Assembly (NCBI GenBank): GCA_051745305.1
Contig: JBNJDY010000078.1
Coordinates: 1-6,435, forward strand
Reading direction: 5' to 3'
Length of the DNA: 6,435 nt
Source: Saliniplasma sp051745305
GTDB taxonomy: Archaea; Thermoplasmatota; Thermoplasmata; Halarchaeoplasmatales; Halarchaeoplasmataceae
Shown: in pieces, positions 4,947-6,435 of the stretch
How the letters are laid out: every line of letters starts with the position of its first letter
Numbering within the stretch: the first letter of the stretch is position 1
Notes under the pieces: generated by a model
What the model was told of the DNA's origin: nothing
The model's database searches: none
What the model saw: the letters and a program-made list of their open reading frames with translations, nothing else
Made by a program: the position numbers and the translations under genes

Positions 4947-6435
4947 TTAAGAACCAACGGTCCGACCACTGATAACTACATTGTTAACGTAGAATCCACC
5001 GAAATCAACAGTTCCATCTTCGAAATTATCGTAGTTTTCACCGTTGTTAGTTGCGACCCTGAACCTCATCCTGATCGTATTTCCAGAATAATCTGATAGG
5101 TCAACGTTCAATCTTGACAGATCGCCAGCATTGACCCAGTAATTGGTACCTCCATCACCGGATACACCAGTTGCAACTCGTTTACCTAGATTAATTGATT
5201 CCCAACTTCTACCGCCATCAGTAGTTATCTCAACTCGTACCACATCAGGAGGTACACCAGATTCAGTGTTGATATTAAATTTAAAGTCAGCATTTAATAC
5301 TGCAGTATCTGCATTTCTTAGGTCGATAGAGGTGGTCATTAGACTGTTATCTATGCCTCCTCTGAATTCGTTTTCTCCAGGTTCACCACTCCACCAGGCT
5401 GTTGTATTTTTGCCGTATCTATCCATTGTTTCATTCAACTGCCACATATCCTGCATTCCATCGTGAATATGACTATCATCATCTCCTATCCTGCTGGCTG
5501 TTATACTTACATCATCTATAAACCATCCACCGGGTACAGTCGCTCCTCCGAACTGGTGGTACTTGAACCGTATCCGGATGTTATCTCGGTATTCATCATC
5601 GATCTCCAACCGATCAAGGTAGTTCATCACATTCAACCTTACATATTCCCATTGCATGGTATTCTGTCCATTCTTACCGGTCCACGCCCACTCGATCTCT
5701 CTTCCTGAATCATCATAGACCTCTTCCTGTATCAGTAGATTGCCAGTGTATGGACCGACAGCAGGTTGTACGTAATCCCAGTGCCATTCATCGCTTTCGT
5801 TAAAGTGTCCTATCTCCAGATACGCTCCATTGACACCCTGTATTATACGATACTTATGCCAGAATGTCAACCACGCCTCCGACATGTTCTGGACGTTGAG
5901 TGATGGTGTGACAGCGTATTTATTGTTGTTTTCCTCTTCAGCATGTGGGAAGTCTGTAAGAGTGTTGGTATCCGTGCTGGTTACAGTTGGTTCTGGATCT
6001 ACGGAAGTCAGGTTCTGTGGGCCAGATAAGTATTCGCCTATAGTTTCGAATATAATATCAAGATCTTCTGGATCTGGTGCATAGAAATACTCAGCATCCG
6101 ATGTATTTGATATTCGCCATAAGTTGTATTCTGTAGTACCTGATTCTACTGCGTACTCATCATTTTCATTAATATACCGATGTGCATTATTGTATTCACC
6201 TTCTACTGGTTCAGAATAAATGGTCTCCCAATTTGGAATGTTTGGGTTATGTTCTAACCCTAAACCAATTGTGAAAATAGGTATAGGTGCACCAAGTAAT
6301 CCTTTTCTATTATTTACAAATGGACCTCCATGAGTACCTGTTTTCCACCATCTTCCACCATCTGGGTCATCATAAGGTAATGTATATTTACCCCAGTGAC
6401 CTGGATAATTTTTTTCAGGATATTCATCAAAATCA
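4947..6435 (-). CDS. Secreted/surface protein, VWA plus two jelly-roll domains (5' end missing)
   Basis: The reading frame stays open without a stop from the TAA at 4947-4949 to the right edge, giving 495 codons of a longer protein; the start lies outside. Numbering from the first complete codon (6432-6434), residues about 49-136 are the end of a von Willebrand A domain: APIPIFTIGLGLE (49-61), then LWRISNTSDAEYFYAPDPED (105-121 region) and IIFETIGEYL (127-136). The metal-binding DxSxS motif would lie upstream and is unseen. Two immune-inhibitor-A/MAM-like beta jelly-rolls follow, about 165-313, closing with GGWFIDDVSI (302-311), and about 343-490. The second contains AWWSGEPGE (346-354), VRVEITTDGGRSWES (399-413) and the closing GGFYVNNVVIS (479-489). 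There is no cysteine in the visible part and six N-glycosylation sequons, which suits an extracellular location. No C-terminal anchor is present. Such proteins bind carbohydrate, protein or surfaces; the target here is unknown. The ATG at 5885 is internal. Confidence 0.87.
   Translation of the reverse strand, partial: DFDEYPEKNYPGHWGKYTLPYDDPDGGRWWKTGTHGGPFVNNRKGLLGAPIPIFTIGLGLEHNPNIPNWETIYSEPVEGEYNNAHRYINENDEYAVESGTTEYNLWRISNTSDAEYFYAPDPEDLDIIFETIGEYLSGPQNLTSVDPEPTVTSTDTNTLTDFPHAEEENNNKYAVTPSLNVQNMSEAWLTFWHKYRIIQGVNGAYLEIGHFNESDEWHWDYVQPAVGPYTGNLLIQEEVYDDSGREIEWAWTGKNGQNTMQWEYVRLNVMNYLDRLEIDDEYRDNIRIRFKYHQFGGATVPGGWFIDDVSITASRIGDDDSHIHDGMQDMWQLNETMDRYGKNTTAWWSGEPGENEFRGGIDNSLMTTSIDLRNADTAVLNADFKFNINTESGVPPDVVRVEITTDGGRSWESINLGKRVATGVSGDGGTNYWVNAGDLSRLNVDLSDYSGNTIRMRFRVATNNGENYDNFEDGTVDFGGFYVNNVVISGRTVGS

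Noticed and set aside
5883..5885. ATG taken as the start of a 312-residue protein
   Set aside because: The frame is open for 183 more codons upstream with clear VWA-domain content, and the ATG falls inside the first strand of a jelly-roll domain.
3544..6435. Surface protein and lysine aminotransferase genes as one functional operon
   Set aside because: A T-run terminator (4922-4928) and a separate TATA box (4897-4904) lie between them, and their functions show no evident link.
1..6435. CRISPR array, tRNA, insertion sequence or prophage remnant
   Set aside because: I found no regularly spaced repeats, cloverleaf-like sequence, transposase motif or terminal inverted repeats on reading both strands.

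Overview
The window reads as ordinary chromosomal DNA from an AT-rich archaeon. The evidence is archaeal-type TATA boxes placed about 26 nt upstream of start codons, at least two starts with no ribosome binding site (leaderless), archaeal-style HypA and HypD, and a large cysteine-free surface protein. The overall picture fits a euryarchaeal lineage, possibly Thermoplasmatota, but the lineage is an inference and is not proven by anything in the window. I see no tRNA, rRNA, CRISPR array, transposase or phage gene.

Layout, left to right. Positions 1-160 are non-coding apart from a possible start of a leftward gene at the very edge; they hold small nested inverted and direct repeats. hypD (161-1258) and hypA (1260-1637) form a leftward two-gene unit with one base between them. 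A 116-bp divergent intergenic region (1638-1753) carries back-to-back TATA boxes for hypA and for a rightward plant-type L-asparaginase/isoaspartyl peptidase (1754-2581). After 61 bp comes a rightward conserved-looking protein of unknown function (2643-3533). It converges with a leftward L-lysine 6-aminotransferase gene (3544-4866), with only 10 bp between the stop codons; a compact two-way T-run sits there. Upstream of the aminotransferase, also leftward, is the 3' part of a long secreted or surface protein gene (4947 to the right edge). It encodes the end of a von Willebrand A domain followed by two immune-inhibitor-A/MAM-like jelly-roll domains.

How the genes work together. HypA and HypD imply that the cell makes a [NiFe]-hydrogenase, whose structural genes lie elsewhere. 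Asparaginase and lysine 6-aminotransferase both release or move amino-acid nitrogen, and together with a large adhesive or substrate-binding surface protein they are compatible with a peptide- or amino-acid-using, hydrogen-metabolising heterotroph. This is a weak inference from neighbours, not a demonstrated pathway. I do not find convincing evidence of a new multi-gene system. The points most worth following are the truncated surface protein, the uncharacterised 296-residue protein with a repeated C-terminal module, the recurring AAAGGGTTTTT motif at gene ends, and the mixture of leaderless and Shine-Dalgarno-led starts.
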